A stretch of DNA of 64,000 nt. Source: an uncultured Sphingobacteriaceae bacterium (GTDB taxonomy: Bacteria > Bacteroidota > Bacteroidia > Sphingobacteriales > Sphingobacteriaceae). Positions 9,096 through 17,933 of this stretch are shown here, piece after piece (the first letter of the stretch is position 1; the number at the start of each line of letters is the position of its first letter). Where the stretch lies: the NCBI GenBank assembly GCA_946480915.1, contig CAMLLO010000021.1:1-64000 (forward strand), read 5' to 3'. Made by a program: the position numbers and the translations under genes. The notes beneath the pieces were generated by a model. That model searched no databases and was not told the origin of the DNA. It saw only the letters and a program-made list of their open reading frames with translations.

Positions 9096-9111
9096 CATAA
9101 TACTGCTGGAA

Positions 9112-9747
9112 TTATTTGTTAGGCTGAGGTGTATATCTTAAATAAGGTTTTACAACTCGATGTCCCTTAGGAAATTTAGCCGGAATGTCTTCGGTTTTTA
9201 TACCCGGAGTAACTACTACGTCCTCACCATCTTTCCAATCTGCCGGTGTAGCCACGCTATAATTGGCCGTTAACTGAAGAGAATCAATTACCCGCAAAAT
9301 TTCTGTGAAATTTCTACCGGTTGACGCCGGATAAGTTATAATCAATTTTATTTTCTTGTCGGGACTTATAATAAATAATGAACGCACCGTAGCAGACTCA
9401 GAAGCATTCGGATGAATCATATCATATAAATTTGATACCGTTTTATCCTCATCCGCAATAATCGGAAAATTCACTTCCACTCCTTGAGTTTCATTAATGT
9501 CTTGAATCCAGCCCTGATGTTTATCAAGCGGATCAACACTTAGTGCTAATACTTTTACGTTACGTTTTTCGAATTCAGCATTTAATGATGCCGTGCGCCC
9601 TAATTCTGTAGTACAAACGGGGGTATAATCTGCCGGGTGAGAAAATAAAACACCCCAGCTGTCTCCAAGATATTCATAAAAATCTATCTCGCCCATAGAT
9701 GTTTGGGCCTTGAAATTTGGTGCGGTATCGCCTAATCTTAAGCTCAT
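9112..9747 (-). CDS. 1-Cys peroxiredoxin (Prx6 type)
   Basis: A 211-residue AhpC/TSA-fold peroxidase that reduces H2O2 and organic hydroperoxides. The active-site segment is HPADYTPVCTTE with the peroxidatic Cys at 45. No other cysteine occurs in the protein, so it must be a 1-Cys enzyme using an external thiol. The length and C-terminal extension (GIKTEDIPAKFPKG) fit the Prx6 subfamily. Followed by a strong terminator. Confidence 0.94.
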   Translation of the reverse strand: MSLRLGDTAPNFKAQTSMGEIDFYEYLGDSWGVLFSHPADYTPVCTTELGRTASLNAEFEKRNVKVLALSVDPLDKHQGWIQDINETQGVEVNFPIIADEDKTVSNLYDMIHPNASESATVRSLFIISPDKKIKLIITYPASTGRNFTEILRVIDSLQLTANYSVATPADWKDGEDVVVTPGIKTEDIPAKFPKGHRVVKPYLRYTPQPNK

Positions 9748-9801
9748 GATTTTAAATTTTTAGGTAAGTATTAATATCTACTAAACTAAGGGGTTTAAGC
9801 T

Positions 9802-10740
9802 TTAAAGAAAAATATTGTTTTCTTTAAATAGAGATTCTGACCTGGAGATGAATTTCGGTTCGGCCAATTTGGTTCCAAGCTTCTCGTTTAACTTTTTTAT
9901 GGTGTAGTCGGCAAGTATGGGAGTATCCTTCTCGTCATGTTGATGCAGAAAGAAATAGATCGAATTTAAGCCTTTTTCTGTCCAATGGGCCAGCCTCTCT
10001 ACCCACTGATCAATCCGGCTGTAATCGGTAGGATGCAATCCGTTACCAACAAAGCGAATAAAAGCTTGCGGAGTCGGAAGCTCCATATGAACGCAATCTC
10101 TCCTGCCGGAGGCATCGGTAATGACGGCACCTTTTTTAACAGCGTACAGAAGTTCAAAAAGGTCTTTTCTGGCAACTGCATCGCTATACCAATCCGGATG
10201 ACGCACCTCAACAAATAAATTAAAGTCTTTTGGCAAATGCTCCAGATAATCTCTAAGAATATCGAAGTTTTTGGGGCCGAAATTATCGCTTAACTGCAAA
10301 AAACAAGGCCCAAGGAATTCGCCAAATTCAGAAATGCTTTGAAGGTATTTCGTGGTGTCGTCTTCCGCATTTTTTAGGCGGCGTATATGACTTATAGTGC
10401 GACTAATTTTGGGAAAGAATTTAAAGTCTTTCCCCTCCACGGCGGCTTTTTCTTTCCATGTTTTAATCTGGTCCGGTTTAGGCATCTGATAAAAAACAGC
10501 ATTCAGTTCAATACTATTAAAGTGCTTAACATATTCGTCTAGAAATTTCGTTTCCTTAGTTTTTTCAGGATAGATCAAGCCCACCCACTCCTTTCGTCCC
10601 CACTTTGCACAGCCTACATATAGCTCCGGAAATTCAGGCTTTTTAGCTTCTTTTAACACTTTTAATGTAAGAGCCGGATCAGCGGGTAAGCTGTAATCTA
10701 TTTTATCTATTTCTGTTTCAGGTACTTTTCCAAAATCCAT
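9802..10740 (-). CDS. DUF72 (YecE-like) protein
   Basis: A 312-residue TIM-barrel-type protein of the DUF72 family, function unknown. Family features seen are YVGCAKWGRKEWVGLIYP near residue 42, FNSIELNAVFYQMP, LQLSDNFGPK, FVEVRHPDWY and IYFFLHQHDEKD. It lies upstream of the peroxiredoxin in the same direction with a 54-nt gap, and could be cotranscribed with it. Confidence 0.88.
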   Translation of the reverse strand: MDFGKVPETEIDKIDYSLPADPALTLKVLKEAKKPEFPELYVGCAKWGRKEWVGLIYPEKTKETKFLDEYVKHFNSIELNAVFYQMPKPDQIKTWKEKAAVEGKDFKFFPKISRTISHIRRLKNAEDDTTKYLQSISEFGEFLGPCFLQLSDNFGPKNFDILRDYLEHLPKDFNLFVEVRHPDWYSDAVARKDLFELLYAVKKGAVITDASGRRDCVHMELPTPQAFIRFVGNGLHPTDYSRIDQWVERLAHWTEKGLNSIYFFLHQHDEKDTPILADYTIKKLNEKLGTKLAEPKFISRSESLFKENNIFL

Positions 10741-10862
10741 ACTGACAATTATTAGTTAAAGGTAATAACAAAGAAATATCTTTTTCACTGGCCTTTGCAG
10801 GAATAAAACAGAAAGGTTTTTTTAAAGTTTATTATTTAACCTGTTTCCACAGGAACACACCT

Positions 10863-11606
10863 ATGATAGAAACGAAAGAACAGAAAAATGAGGCAGAGGC
10901 CTTCTATAGAGAAGCACTTGAATTATTGGAAGAATGTGGTACAAATTTTATGCTCGGAGGCGGTTTTGCGATGTCGCAGTATACCGGAATCTTTCGCGAC
11001 ACCAAAGACCTTGACATTTTCTGCAAACCAAACGAATACCCTAGCATCTTGAAATTTTTTGCGGCAAAAGGCTATCGCACAGAGTTGTCAGACTCAAGGT
11101 GGTTAGCTAAGATTTTTAAAGGTGAGTACTTTATTGATATAATTTTCGACACCGTTAATAATATTTGCACAGTAGACGATACCTGGTATAAATATGCAAC
11201 TAAAGGAAAATTTGTGGGTATGCCCGTTAAATTTTTACCTGCCGAAGAATTGATCTGGTGCAAAATATATGTACAAAACAGAGAGCGGTTTGATGGAGCG
11301 GATATAAATCACATCATATTAAAGTATGGAAAAAAACTCGACTGGAAACGTTTGCTTTTCCGTTTAGATCCGCATTGGCACCTATTGTTGTCGCAAATCA
11401 TTAATTTTCAGTTCGTTTACCCCGCAGACTTTCACGACATTATCCCCAAATGGCTGTTTGAGGATTTGATGAACAGAGCTCATGAACAATACGATTTGCC
11501 TCCATCCCTGGAAAAAGTTTGTCGTGGTCCGGTAATTGATCAAACTCAATACATGGTAGACATCAAAGAATGGGATTATAAAGTTACTACCATAAAAACA
11601 GTTTAA
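10863..11606 (+). CDS. Nucleotidyltransferase-fold protein
   Basis: A 247-residue protein with the polymerase-beta-like nucleotidyltransferase core: GGGFAMSQY at 32-40 and the metal-binding pair DLD at 49-51, then FIDIIFD as a candidate third acidic strand. Substrate unknown. Its TAA overlaps the ATG of the next gene by one base, so the two are translationally coupled, pairing a possible transferase with a phosphoesterase. Confidence 0.75.
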   Translation: MIETKEQKNEAEAFYREALELLEECGTNFMLGGGFAMSQYTGIFRDTKDLDIFCKPNEYPSILKFFAAKGYRTELSDSRWLAKIFKGEYFIDIIFDTVNNICTVDDTWYKYATKGKFVGMPVKFLPAEELIWCKIYVQNRERFDGADINHIILKYGKKLDWKRLLFRLDPHWHLLLSQIINFQFVYPADFHDIIPKWLFEDLMNRAHEQYDLPPSLEKVCRGPVIDQTQYMVDIKEWDYKVTTIKTV

Positions 11607-12346
11607 TGATGGACGAGGAAAACAAACGCACGAAAATTGCTGCTGTAGCAGACATTCATGTTAAAGAAACCGACAAAGGTAAATGGGTTGAGTATTTTAA
11701 AGATATTTCAAAACATGCCGATGTGTTGGTTATCGCCGGCGATTTAACAGACACAGGTGATGAACAGGAAGCCCAGGTATTAGCCGACGAACTAAAGGCA
11801 TGCACCGTACCGGTAGTTGCTGTTCTAGGCAATCACGATTTTGAAAAAGGTCGACACAAGCTGATTCGAAGCATTCTGCAGAACGAAAGTGTGCATATTT
11901 TGGATGGAGAGGCAATTATCATTAACAATGTGGGCTTCGCCGGAGTTAAAGGATTTGGTGGTGGCTTTGACCATCACATGCTTTCTATGTTTGGCGAAGG
12001 TGCGATGAAAGCATTTGTTCAGGAAGCGGTTGATGAAGCGCTTCATCTGGACAGAGCCCTGGCTCGTTTAGACGAAAATCCTAACGTTAAAAAAATCGCT
12101 ATACTGCATTATTCGCCGATCCGAGATACGGTAATTGGTGAATCTGAAGCGATATTCCCTTTTTTAGGATCATCACGCCTGGCAGAGCCTTTGAGCAGAC
12201 GAGGTGTTGATGCCGCCTTTCATGGCCATGCCCATATTGGAACTTTTGAGGGCGAAACATCAGGCGGCGTTAAGGTGTTTAACGTGGCAAAACCCCTTCT
12301 TGCCCGCGAAGGACATACATCAGGATATTTTTTATTCGAAGTCTGA
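11606..12346 (+). CDS. Metallophosphoesterase
   Basis: A 246-residue calcineurin-like phosphoesterase. Metal motifs are in order: DIH at 16-18, GDLTD, GNHD, a His in LHYSP, and HGHAH near the C-terminus. It could act on nucleotides or phosphoproteins; the substrate is not apparent. A second ATG follows immediately (MMDEEN). It is coupled to the preceding nucleotidyltransferase-like gene. Confidence 0.88.
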   Translation: MMDEENKRTKIAAVADIHVKETDKGKWVEYFKDISKHADVLVIAGDLTDTGDEQEAQVLADELKACTVPVVAVLGNHDFEKGRHKLIRSILQNESVHILDGEAIIINNVGFAGVKGFGGGFDHHMLSMFGEGAMKAFVQEAVDEALHLDRALARLDENPNVKKIAILHYSPIRDTVIGESEAIFPFLGSSRLAEPLSRRGVDAAFHGHAHIGTFEGETSGGVKVFNVAKPLLAREGHTSGYFLFEV

Positions 12347-12423
12347 GCTGAGCAGGTACAACGGTCAGAAATGACTGATTTTAAATTCAAACATTGCTCT
12401 CTTATTCAAAGCTCAATTTTGTT

Positions 12424-12431
12424 TAGCTTTG
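12424..12431 (+). promoter_or_regulatory. -7 box very close to the acyltransferase start
   Basis: TAGCTTTG matches TAnnTTTG and ends 3 nt before the preferred ATG at 12435. If used, the transcript would begin at or next to the start codon. No clear -33 box. Confidence 0.4.
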
Positions 12432-12434
12432 GCG

Positions 12435-13292
12435 ATGCTTACCCGACTTGCGATACTGGGATTAAAACTTTTATCTTATTTACCTTTAAATGTCCTTTAC
12501 ATCCTTTCGGATGGTCTGTTTATAGTTCTCTTTCATATTACAAAATACCGTAGAGCGGTTGTTGCCGAAAACCTTAAAAATGCTTTCCCTGAAAAGGATA
12601 TCACAGAAAGAAACCAAATCACCATACAGTATTATCGATATCTATGTGATTTAATCATCGAATCCGTAAAGATGATCAGTATTTCCAAAGCCGAAGCTAT
12701 GGAAAGGTTTAAATTCGTCAATCCTGAATTATTGCAAGAATATTTCGACCAAAATAAAAGTATACTCGCGGCTGCCGGCCACTATGGCAACTGGGAAATG
12801 GCAAGCAATGTTGGTTTAACAACCGATAAGAAAACACTGGTAGTATATAAACCGCTAACAAACCAAATATTCGAACGATTTCTAAAGAAAGTCCGCTCTC
12901 GTTTTAATGCAAAAATGATCCCGATGAAGACATCCTTCCGAGAGATTTTATCCTACAGAAAAGAGCCAACGATTTCTATCCTGATCAGCGACCAAACCCC
13001 TGTTCGGAGCGATGCACATTTTTTCACAACTTTTTTAAATCAACCAACTGCAGTTTTTTTAGGAATTGAAAAACTCGCTAAATCCTACAATTATCCTGTC
13101 GTATTTTGCGATGTTAAGGTCGTAAAACGTGGTCATTATACATGCGAATTTGTGCCTCTGATAGAAGAACCCAAATTAACGGCAGAGCATGAAATTACCC
13201 AAGCTCATGTAAAATACCTTGAAAAAATGATTCAGAAAGAGCCCCAATACTGGATCTGGTCGCATAAGCGATGGAAATTTAAACCTGACTGA
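12435..13292 (+). CDS. Lysophospholipid/lipid A acyltransferase (LpxL/HtrB family)
   Basis: About 285 residues. An N-terminal hydrophobic segment is followed by the acyltransferase core with the HX4E motif HYGNWE at about 116-121, and YRRAVVAENLKNAFPEK as in lipid A late acyltransferases. It probably adds a secondary acyl chain to lipid A at the inner membrane. ATG 12435 (MLTRLAIL) was preferred over TTG 12429 because family members begin this way. Confidence 0.88.
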   Translation: MLTRLAILGLKLLSYLPLNVLYILSDGLFIVLFHITKYRRAVVAENLKNAFPEKDITERNQITIQYYRYLCDLIIESVKMISISKAEAMERFKFVNPELLQEYFDQNKSILAAAGHYGNWEMASNVGLTTDKKTLVVYKPLTNQIFERFLKKVRSRFNAKMIPMKTSFREILSYRKEPTISILISDQTPVRSDAHFFTTFLNQPTAVFLGIEKLAKSYNYPVVFCDVKVVKRGHYTCEFVPLIEEPKLTAEHEITQAHVKYLEKMIQKEPQYWIWSHKRWKFKPD

Positions 13293-13299
13293 AAAGCTG

Positions 13300-14004
13300 C
13301 TACAAATTGGTGTTTGGCCGGTGCGAATTAGCCTCTCTGATTTCTTCAAGATTTCTCATAATCTTGGTAAAACCCCGGTGAACGTTTTGAGTATCAAAGA
13401 GAGGAAAAACAAGTCCGCTGCCCCAAAATACAGTCTTATCTTTTCGAACGTGGAATCTTTCGTCAATAGCTTTACCGTATTTTAACGCATTTTCTAATTC
13501 TTTCAAATGTTCATTCGTTTCCTGATCTTTTTCGGTAAAAAACACCTTTGCATTTACGCCGAGAATTTCTTTATCCGAATACCCTAAAAGCCGCTCAGCC
13601 CCCTTATTCCAACTGCTTACATCTCCCATTTTATCGGTGGTAAAAACGGCATATTCTTCTAAACTTTCAAGTACCTGTTGATAAAAGTCTTCGCTTAAGC
13701 GGAAGGATCTGTCTTCCAAAACATCAATAGGAAGCAAATCAGGCACATTCTCATCCATAGGTAAATCAATCACCACAACAGTAGAATTGTCAATACCGCA
13801 AGCCATCTGCAAAGGTTCTTGTGTGATGTGATAATACGTTTCGAAACCCTCTGGCAGCTTTTCCAGCTCCGGCTTTTCCCTGACCGGAAAAAGTGTTACA
13901 GTTACTGTACCTGCCTCAGAGTCTTCTTCAGTCTTAGCCAGGACAAAGGCATAACCTTTCTCAATAAGGTAACCTAATATTCGGGTGCTTAAAGGAATTG
14001 TCAT
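13300..14004 (-). CDS. PAS domain protein
   Basis: A 234-residue protein. The first 100 residues form an uncharacterised domain. Residues about 107-225 are a PAS domain (ITTDKMGDVSSWNKGAERLLGYSDKE-type region, then VFWGSGLVFPLFD and GFTKIMRNLEE). No kinase, cyclase or DNA-binding domain follows, so it would be a stand-alone sensor or a partner in signalling. No histidine kinase is nearby. Convergent with the acyltransferase gene, 7 nt apart. Confidence 0.82.
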   Translation of the reverse strand: MTIPLSTRILGYLIEKGYAFVLAKTEEDSEAGTVTVTLFPVREKPELEKLPEGFETYYHITQEPLQMACGIDNSTVVVIDLPMDENVPDLLPIDVLEDRSFRLSEDFYQQVLESLEEYAVFTTDKMGDVSSWNKGAERLLGYSDKEILGVNAKVFFTEKDQETNEHLKELENALKYGKAIDERFHVRKDKTVFWGSGLVFPLFDTQNVHRGFTKIMRNLEEIREANSHRPNTNL

Positions 14005-14093
14005 AATAGATGTTTTTTCTAAACCCTGAAATCTATAAAGTTTAAATTTTAGTCCTTTGTTTTAGATGTTGCATTATTTGATTTATTGCGTGC

Positions 14094-14101
14094 TAACTTT
14101 G
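14094..14101 (+). promoter_or_regulatory. -7 box of rluF
   Basis: TAACTTTG matches TAnnTTTG, about 58 nt before the rluF ATG. The nearest TTG is 22 nt upstream, slightly far for a -33 box. Confidence 0.5.
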
Positions 14102-14115
14102 CAGCTATCGGGAGG

Positions 14116-14138
14116 CTGTATAATTTCGAATTATACAG
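14116..14138 (+). repeat. Perfect inverted repeat in the rluF leader
   Basis: CTGTATAATT, TCG, AATTATACAG: a 10-bp perfect stem with a 3-nt loop in the predicted 5' untranslated region. A smaller pair GATTC/GAATC follows just before the ATG. No T tract, so not a terminator. Confidence 0.6.
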
Positions 14139-14159
14139 ATTCGGATTTATTGGAATCAA

Positions 14160-15116
14160 ATGTCAGTTAACACTACACGGTTAAACAAATACATCAGCGA
14201 AAGCGGGATCTGTTCAAGACGCCAGGCAGATAAATTTATCGAGAATGGTAATGTATTTATCAACGGAAAGAGAGCTAAAATAGGTGATCAGGTATTACCT
14301 ACCGACCGTGTGGTTGTAAATGGCAATGCCATTGAACCACGAAAAGAGGAAGACGCAATTTTTATTGCCTTCAATAAACCTGTTGGAGTAACCAGTACAA
14401 CCGAGGCAAGTACTAAGAATAACATCGTTGACTACGTTAATCATAGCGAACGGATCTTCCCGATAGGCCGATTAGATAAAGACTCGCAGGGACTGATATT
14501 TTTAACAAGCAACGGCGACATTGTAAACAAGATCTTAAGAGCTGGGAATAATCACGAAAAAGAATACCTGGTGACCGTTAATAAGCCAATAACGGATGAA
14601 TTTATCAACTCTATGTCTTCAGGCGTTCCCATCTTGGGATCAATGACCAAAAAATGTACAGTTACTAAAGAAAGTCCTTTTGTATTTAAGATAATTTTAA
14701 TCCAGGGTATGAACCGCCAGATACGACGAATGTGCGAATACTTTGGCTATGAAGTTACTAAACTGGAAAGGACACGCATTATGAACATCAGCTTAAAGGG
14801 TTTGCCCCTGGGCGAATGGCGTGAACTTACTGAGCAGGAGCTGGCAGGTATTTTTAAGATGATTGAACACTCAAGCTCTACCAAGGAACCGGCTAAGCAA
14901 AAAAGCCGGAATCCTGTTGCTGCTTCATCTGCAAAGCCTTCAAGCTCCGCACCATCAGCTAAAATTCATTCTGCACCACGATCAAACAACCAAAAAACGA
15001 AGAGCAAGTCAGACAGAGACAGAACCGGTGGAAAAAACACCAGTGCAAGAAATACCGCCAAACCATCTAAAGGTAAATCCGGTATTAAAGGAAAAAGTAA
15101 ATCTCCGAGAAGATAA
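14160..15116 (+). CDS. rluF: 23S rRNA pseudouridine synthase RluF
   Basis: A 318-residue RluF-type pseudouridine synthase. The S4 RNA-binding domain (residues about 5-60, [18 protein letters not shown]) is followed by the RsuA/RluB-family catalytic domain with GRLDKDSQG, where Asp106 is the expected catalytic residue, and [16 protein letters not shown]. Residues after about 240 are a low-complexity Ser/Lys/Pro-rich basic tail. In E. coli, RluF modifies U2604 of 23S rRNA and U35 of tRNA-Tyr; the close match suggests the same here. Confidence 0.94.
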   Translation: MSVNTTRLNKYISESGICSRRQADKFIENGNVFINGKRAKIGDQVLPTDRVVVNGNAIEPRKEEDAIFIAFNKPVGVTSTTEASTKNNIVDYVNHSERIFPIGRLDKDSQGLIFLTSNGDIVNKILRAGNNHEKEYLVTVNKPITDEFINSMSSGVPILGSMTKKCTVTKESPFVFKIILIQGMNRQIRRMCEYFGYEVTKLERTRIMNISLKGLPLGEWRELTEQELAGIFKMIEHSSSTKEPAKQKSRNPVAASSAKPSSSAPSAKIHSAPRSNNQKTKSKSDRDRTGGKNTSARNTAKPSKGKSGIKGKSKSPRR

Positions 15117-15524
15117 TTACTTTTTAAAGGTTAGCAACACATTGTCCGAATCCGACAGGTACAGCATTCCGTTTCTAATCTCAAAACGTTTAACATTCCT
15201 CAAATTCGTAATCATTTGGCTTTCCAGATCCATAACACCATCGCAATACATTTTTGTTGAAACAATTTCCTGGAAGGTTAGCTGATTATCTCCCATTCGT
15301 TCATAATCGGCATTAATGCTGTTGCAAAAGGCTTTTCCTTTAACTTCTAGATCCTCGCCGTCGAAAACGAGATATGCCCTGCCAGCGGGGCTCACAACTT
15401 TATGGTTAATGGCGGTAAGCTTCCATTCGGGTCCATCCAATTTTAAGGGCACATTTTCAGGCCTTAAGGCATTACAAGCCGAAAAACACATAGCGACCGA
15501 TATACAAAGTAAAAAATTTTTCAT
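15117..15524 (-). CDS. META domain lipoprotein (HslJ-like)
   Basis: A 135-residue predicted lipoprotein, signal with Cys17 (FSAC). The rest is one META domain (EWKLTAINHK near the start, FCNSINADYERMGDNQLTF in the centre), as in E. coli HslJ. Function is loosely linked to envelope stress. It abuts the convergent rluF stop with no gap. Confidence 0.82.
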   Translation of the reverse strand: MKNFLLCISVAMCFSACNALRPENVPLKLDGPEWKLTAINHKVVSPAGRAYLVFDGEDLEVKGKAFCNSINADYERMGDNQLTFQEIVSTKMYCDGVMDLESQMITNLRNVKRFEIRNGMLYLSDSDNVLLTFKK

Positions 15525-15570
15525 AATTCTTTTTTAATCAGAACAAATGATACTCAGCTATGTTTGCCTC

Positions 15571-16758
15571 CTAAAGGTTCTGAGCGATTACAAAGCCACT
15601 CGCCCAGGCCCATTGAAAATTGTATCCACCAAGCCAGCCGGTCACATCTACACATTCTCCGCCAAAAAATAAGCCGTGTACCTTCTTTGCTTCAAGCGTT
15701 TTTGAAGAAAGCTCGTCGGTGGCTACTCCTCCCCTCATAACTTCCGCCCTGTCATAACCCTTATCACCCGCCGGCTTTACCTTAAATTCATGAATAAAAA
15801 CATTTATTTCTTCAAATTCATGCTTGTTTAAGGATGCTATATTTTTATCAACCGGAAGGTATTTCCCTAAGGCTTCAGCAAACTTTCTGCTGTACAATCC
15901 AGAAAGTAGATTTAATAAGGTTTTCTTTCCATTCTCCCGGCGCTCTTGTTCCAATATCTCAACAATCGATTGGTTGGGAAGCATGTCAATACGGATCTCC
16001 TCGCCTGCTCGCCAGTAGGAGGATATTTGTAGAATTGCAGGACCGCTTAAACCCCAATGCGTAAAAAGAATATTCTCCTCGAAACTTATTCTATCATTGC
16101 TTACGCGACAAAAAATGCTATTTCCCGAAAGATTAGCAAACCACTCAGCATCTTTGCCGGTAACACTTAAAGGAACCAGGGCCGGGGCAGTTTCAACAAT
16201 TTTTAAACCAAACTGCCTTGCAATCTTAATCCCAAAATCACTTGCGCCCATCTTCTGAACAGGCAATCCGCCAGAAGCAATTACAACTTTTGCAGCTTTT
16301 ATTTGATGAGATTTACCGTTTTGATCATAGCTAATCAAAAAGCCTCCATCAACTTGCTCGATTCGCTTCACATCCGAATTACAGCGAATTTCCTGACCGA
16401 AATCTGCACATAAACTTGTAAAAACCTCTACAATATCCTTCGCCTTATTGCTTACCGGAAACAATTGACCTAAGGTTTTTTCCTGCCCTATTATTCCATA
16501 GGTTTCAAAAAAACTAATGGTGTCTTCGACAGTCCATTGAGAAAAAGGAGATTTTGAAAAATGTTCGTTTTGAGATATAAAGTTGTTGGGAGCACTATAA
16601 AGATTGGTGTAATTACACCTTCCACCTCCGGAAATCAGGATTTTAGCCCCCGGCTTATCAGTCTTTTCAAGCACTAAAACCTTTTTCCCTAAGAAGCCTG
16701 CTTGTACAGCACACATTAATCCGCAGGCGCCTCCGCCAATTATTACTGCATCAATCAT
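15571..16758 (-). CDS. NAD(P)/FAD-dependent oxidoreductase (HI0933/YhiN family)
   Basis: A 395-residue flavoprotein. The N-terminal dinucleotide-binding motif is IIGGGACGLMCA at 6-17. ISGGGRCNYTN and the C-terminal GGECVDVTGWLGGYNFQWAWASG are hallmarks of the HI0933/BaiN-like family. The reaction is unknown for most members. Its promoter at 16764-16794 has the -7 box only 5 nt before the ATG. Confidence 0.9.
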   Translation of the reverse strand: MIDAVIIGGGACGLMCAVQAGFLGKKVLVLEKTDKPGAKILISGGGRCNYTNLYSAPNNFISQNEHFSKSPFSQWTVEDTISFFETYGIIGQEKTLGQLFPVSNKAKDIVEVFTSLCADFGQEIRCNSDVKRIEQVDGGFLISYDQNGKSHQIKAAKVVIASGGLPVQKMGASDFGIKIARQFGLKIVETAPALVPLSVTGKDAEWFANLSGNSIFCRVSNDRISFEENILFTHWGLSGPAILQISSYWRAGEEIRIDMLPNQSIVEILEQERRENGKKTLLNLLSGLYSRKFAEALGKYLPVDKNIASLNKHEFEEINVFIHEFKVKPAGDKGYDRAEVMRGGVATDELSSKTLEAKKVHGLFFGGECVDVTGWLGGYNFQWAWASGFVIAQNL

Positions 16759-16763
16759 TTCCG

Positions 16764-16794
16764 CAAATGTAGGCGCGTTTGATCAATCACCCAA
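16764..16794 (-). promoter_or_regulatory. Promoter of the flavoprotein gene
   Basis: Minus strand TTG (16794-16792), 20 nt, TACATTTG (16771-16764). The -7 box ends 5 nt before the ATG at 16758, which points to a leaderless or nearly leaderless transcript. Confidence 0.65.
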
Positions 16795-16845
16795 TAAATA
16801 CATCAACATAAACCTGTTTAGATTTTATTTTTTAACATGTATACG

Positions 16846-16853
16846 TATATTTG
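16846..16853 (+). promoter_or_regulatory. -7 box of the histidine operon
   Basis: TATATTTG matches TAnnTTTG, 30 nt before the leader peptide ATG. The -33 region (TTTT at 16823-16826) is only a partial match. Confidence 0.65.
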
Positions 16854-16883
16854 CGGCTCCCGATTTAATCAGGAACCCAATTT

Positions 16884-16943
16884 ATGGTAACAGTTTTTAC
16901 ACATCACATGCATCTTCACCATCGCCGGTTTGGCGAGATATGA
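16884..16943 (+). CDS. hisL: Histidine operon leader peptide
   Basis: A 19-codon reading frame, MVTVFTHHMHLHHRRFGEI, then TGA. Five of eight consecutive codons (16902-16922: CAT CAC ATG CAT CTT CAC CAT) are His. It lies between the his -7 box and hisG, where an attenuator would be. This is the pattern of ribosome-mediated attenuation by charged tRNA-His known from enterobacteria; here it is inferred from position and composition. Confidence 0.85.
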   Translation: MVTVFTHHMHLHHRRFGEI

Positions 16944-16972
16944 TATGTATGTTTCTACGTGAAACTGTTTTT
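16889..16972 (+). promoter_or_regulatory. Candidate his attenuator structures
   Basis: Several mutually exclusive pairings are visible. TCGCC/GGCGA (16922-16936) forms a hairpin just after the His codons. GTTTC/GAAAC (16951-16965) forms a small hairpin followed by TG and five T, terminator-like. AACAGTTT (16889-16896) is fully complementary to AAACTGTT (16962-16969), a long-range alternative. Which state terminates was not resolved. Confidence 0.55.
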
Positions 16973-17011
16973 CCGAATAAATTATTGGTCTGATTAATAA
17001 AAATATAACAA

Positions 17012-17863
17012 TTGAAAACACTCAAAATAGCTATCCAGAAATCGGGTAGGTTAAACGAAAAATCTGTTGAGCTTCTTAAAAACTGCGGTTTAAGCTTCGA
17101 AAACTATAAAAGCTCCTTAATATCTCCGGTCTCAAATTTCCCATTAGAAATACTCTTTTTAAGAGATGATGATATTCCTGAATACGTTCAGGATGGCATT
17201 GCTGACTTAGGCATTGTCGGAGAAAACGTAATCAACGAAACTGAAGTAGATGTTGCTTACCTTCAGAAATTAGGGTTTGGTAAGTGTTCATTAAAGCTCG
17301 CCATTCCGAATAACTCTGAAATTAAAGCTATTTCCGATTTAAACGGAAAGTCAATTGCTACCTCTTATCCTGTTATCCTGGAAAAATTCCTGGCTAGCCA
17401 CAATGTCAAGTCTGATATCAGAACCATTTCAGGCTCTGTAGAAATTGCTCCGGGCCTTGGTTTAAGTGATGCTATCTGCGATCTGGTATCAACAGGCGGA
17501 ACCTTAATCAGTAATGGTTTAAAGCCTTTCGGCGATGTATTATATTCTGAAGCTGTTTTAATTGGCCGTAAAGGAGAAGAAAAAAATCCGCTGATCGTTG
17601 AGTTGATAGACCGGGTTCAATCGGTGCTTCGTGCAAAAGAAACTAAGTATGTGGTTTTGAATATCAACCGCAAAAACATTGAACAGATCAAAGCGCTTCT
17701 TCCCGGAATAAAAAGTCCTACTGTTGTGCCTTTGGCGGAAGAAGGTTGGGTTGCAGTTCACACCGTTATTCCTGAAAAAGATTTCTGGAGTAAAATAAGT
17801 GAGCTAAAAGCAGCCGGTGCCGAAGGGATCGTAGTAATGCCGATTGAGAAGATAATTTTGTAG
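17012..17863 (+). CDS. hisG: ATP phosphoribosyltransferase, long form
   Basis: First enzyme of histidine synthesis: joins ATP and PRPP to phosphoribosyl-ATP. At 283 residues it is the long, HisZ-independent form, with the catalytic bilobal part (LKIAIQKSGRL at the start, GLSDAICDLVSTGGTL for PRPP binding at about 150-170) and a C-terminal regulatory domain ending GAEGIVVMPIEKII. The start is TTG at 17012 (MKTLKIAIQ), matching family N-termini. Probably feedback-inhibited by histidine through the C-terminal domain. Confidence 0.95.
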   Translation: MKTLKIAIQKSGRLNEKSVELLKNCGLSFENYKSSLISPVSNFPLEILFLRDDDIPEYVQDGIADLGIVGENVINETEVDVAYLQKLGFGKCSLKLAIPNNSEIKAISDLNGKSIATSYPVILEKFLASHNVKSDIRTISGSVEIAPGLGLSDAICDLVSTGGTLISNGLKPFGDVLYSEAVLIGRKGEEKNPLIVELIDRVQSVLRAKETKYVVLNINRKNIEQIKALLPGIKSPTVVPLAEEGWVAVHTVIPEKDFWSKISELKAAGAEGIVVMPIEKIIL

Positions 17864-17884
17864 TTATAAGACTAAAGTTTACCA

Positions 17885-17903
17885 GTTTGTAGCTACTACA
17901 AAC
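17885..17903. repeat. Intergenic hairpin hisG-hisD
   Basis: GTTTGTAG, CTA, CTACAAAC: perfect 8-bp stem with a 3-nt loop in the 70-nt hisG-hisD spacer. No T tract, so more likely an mRNA stability or processing element than a terminator. Confidence 0.55.
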
Positions 17904-17933
17904 CGATAGACTCATAAAGCGAGCTAAAACAGA

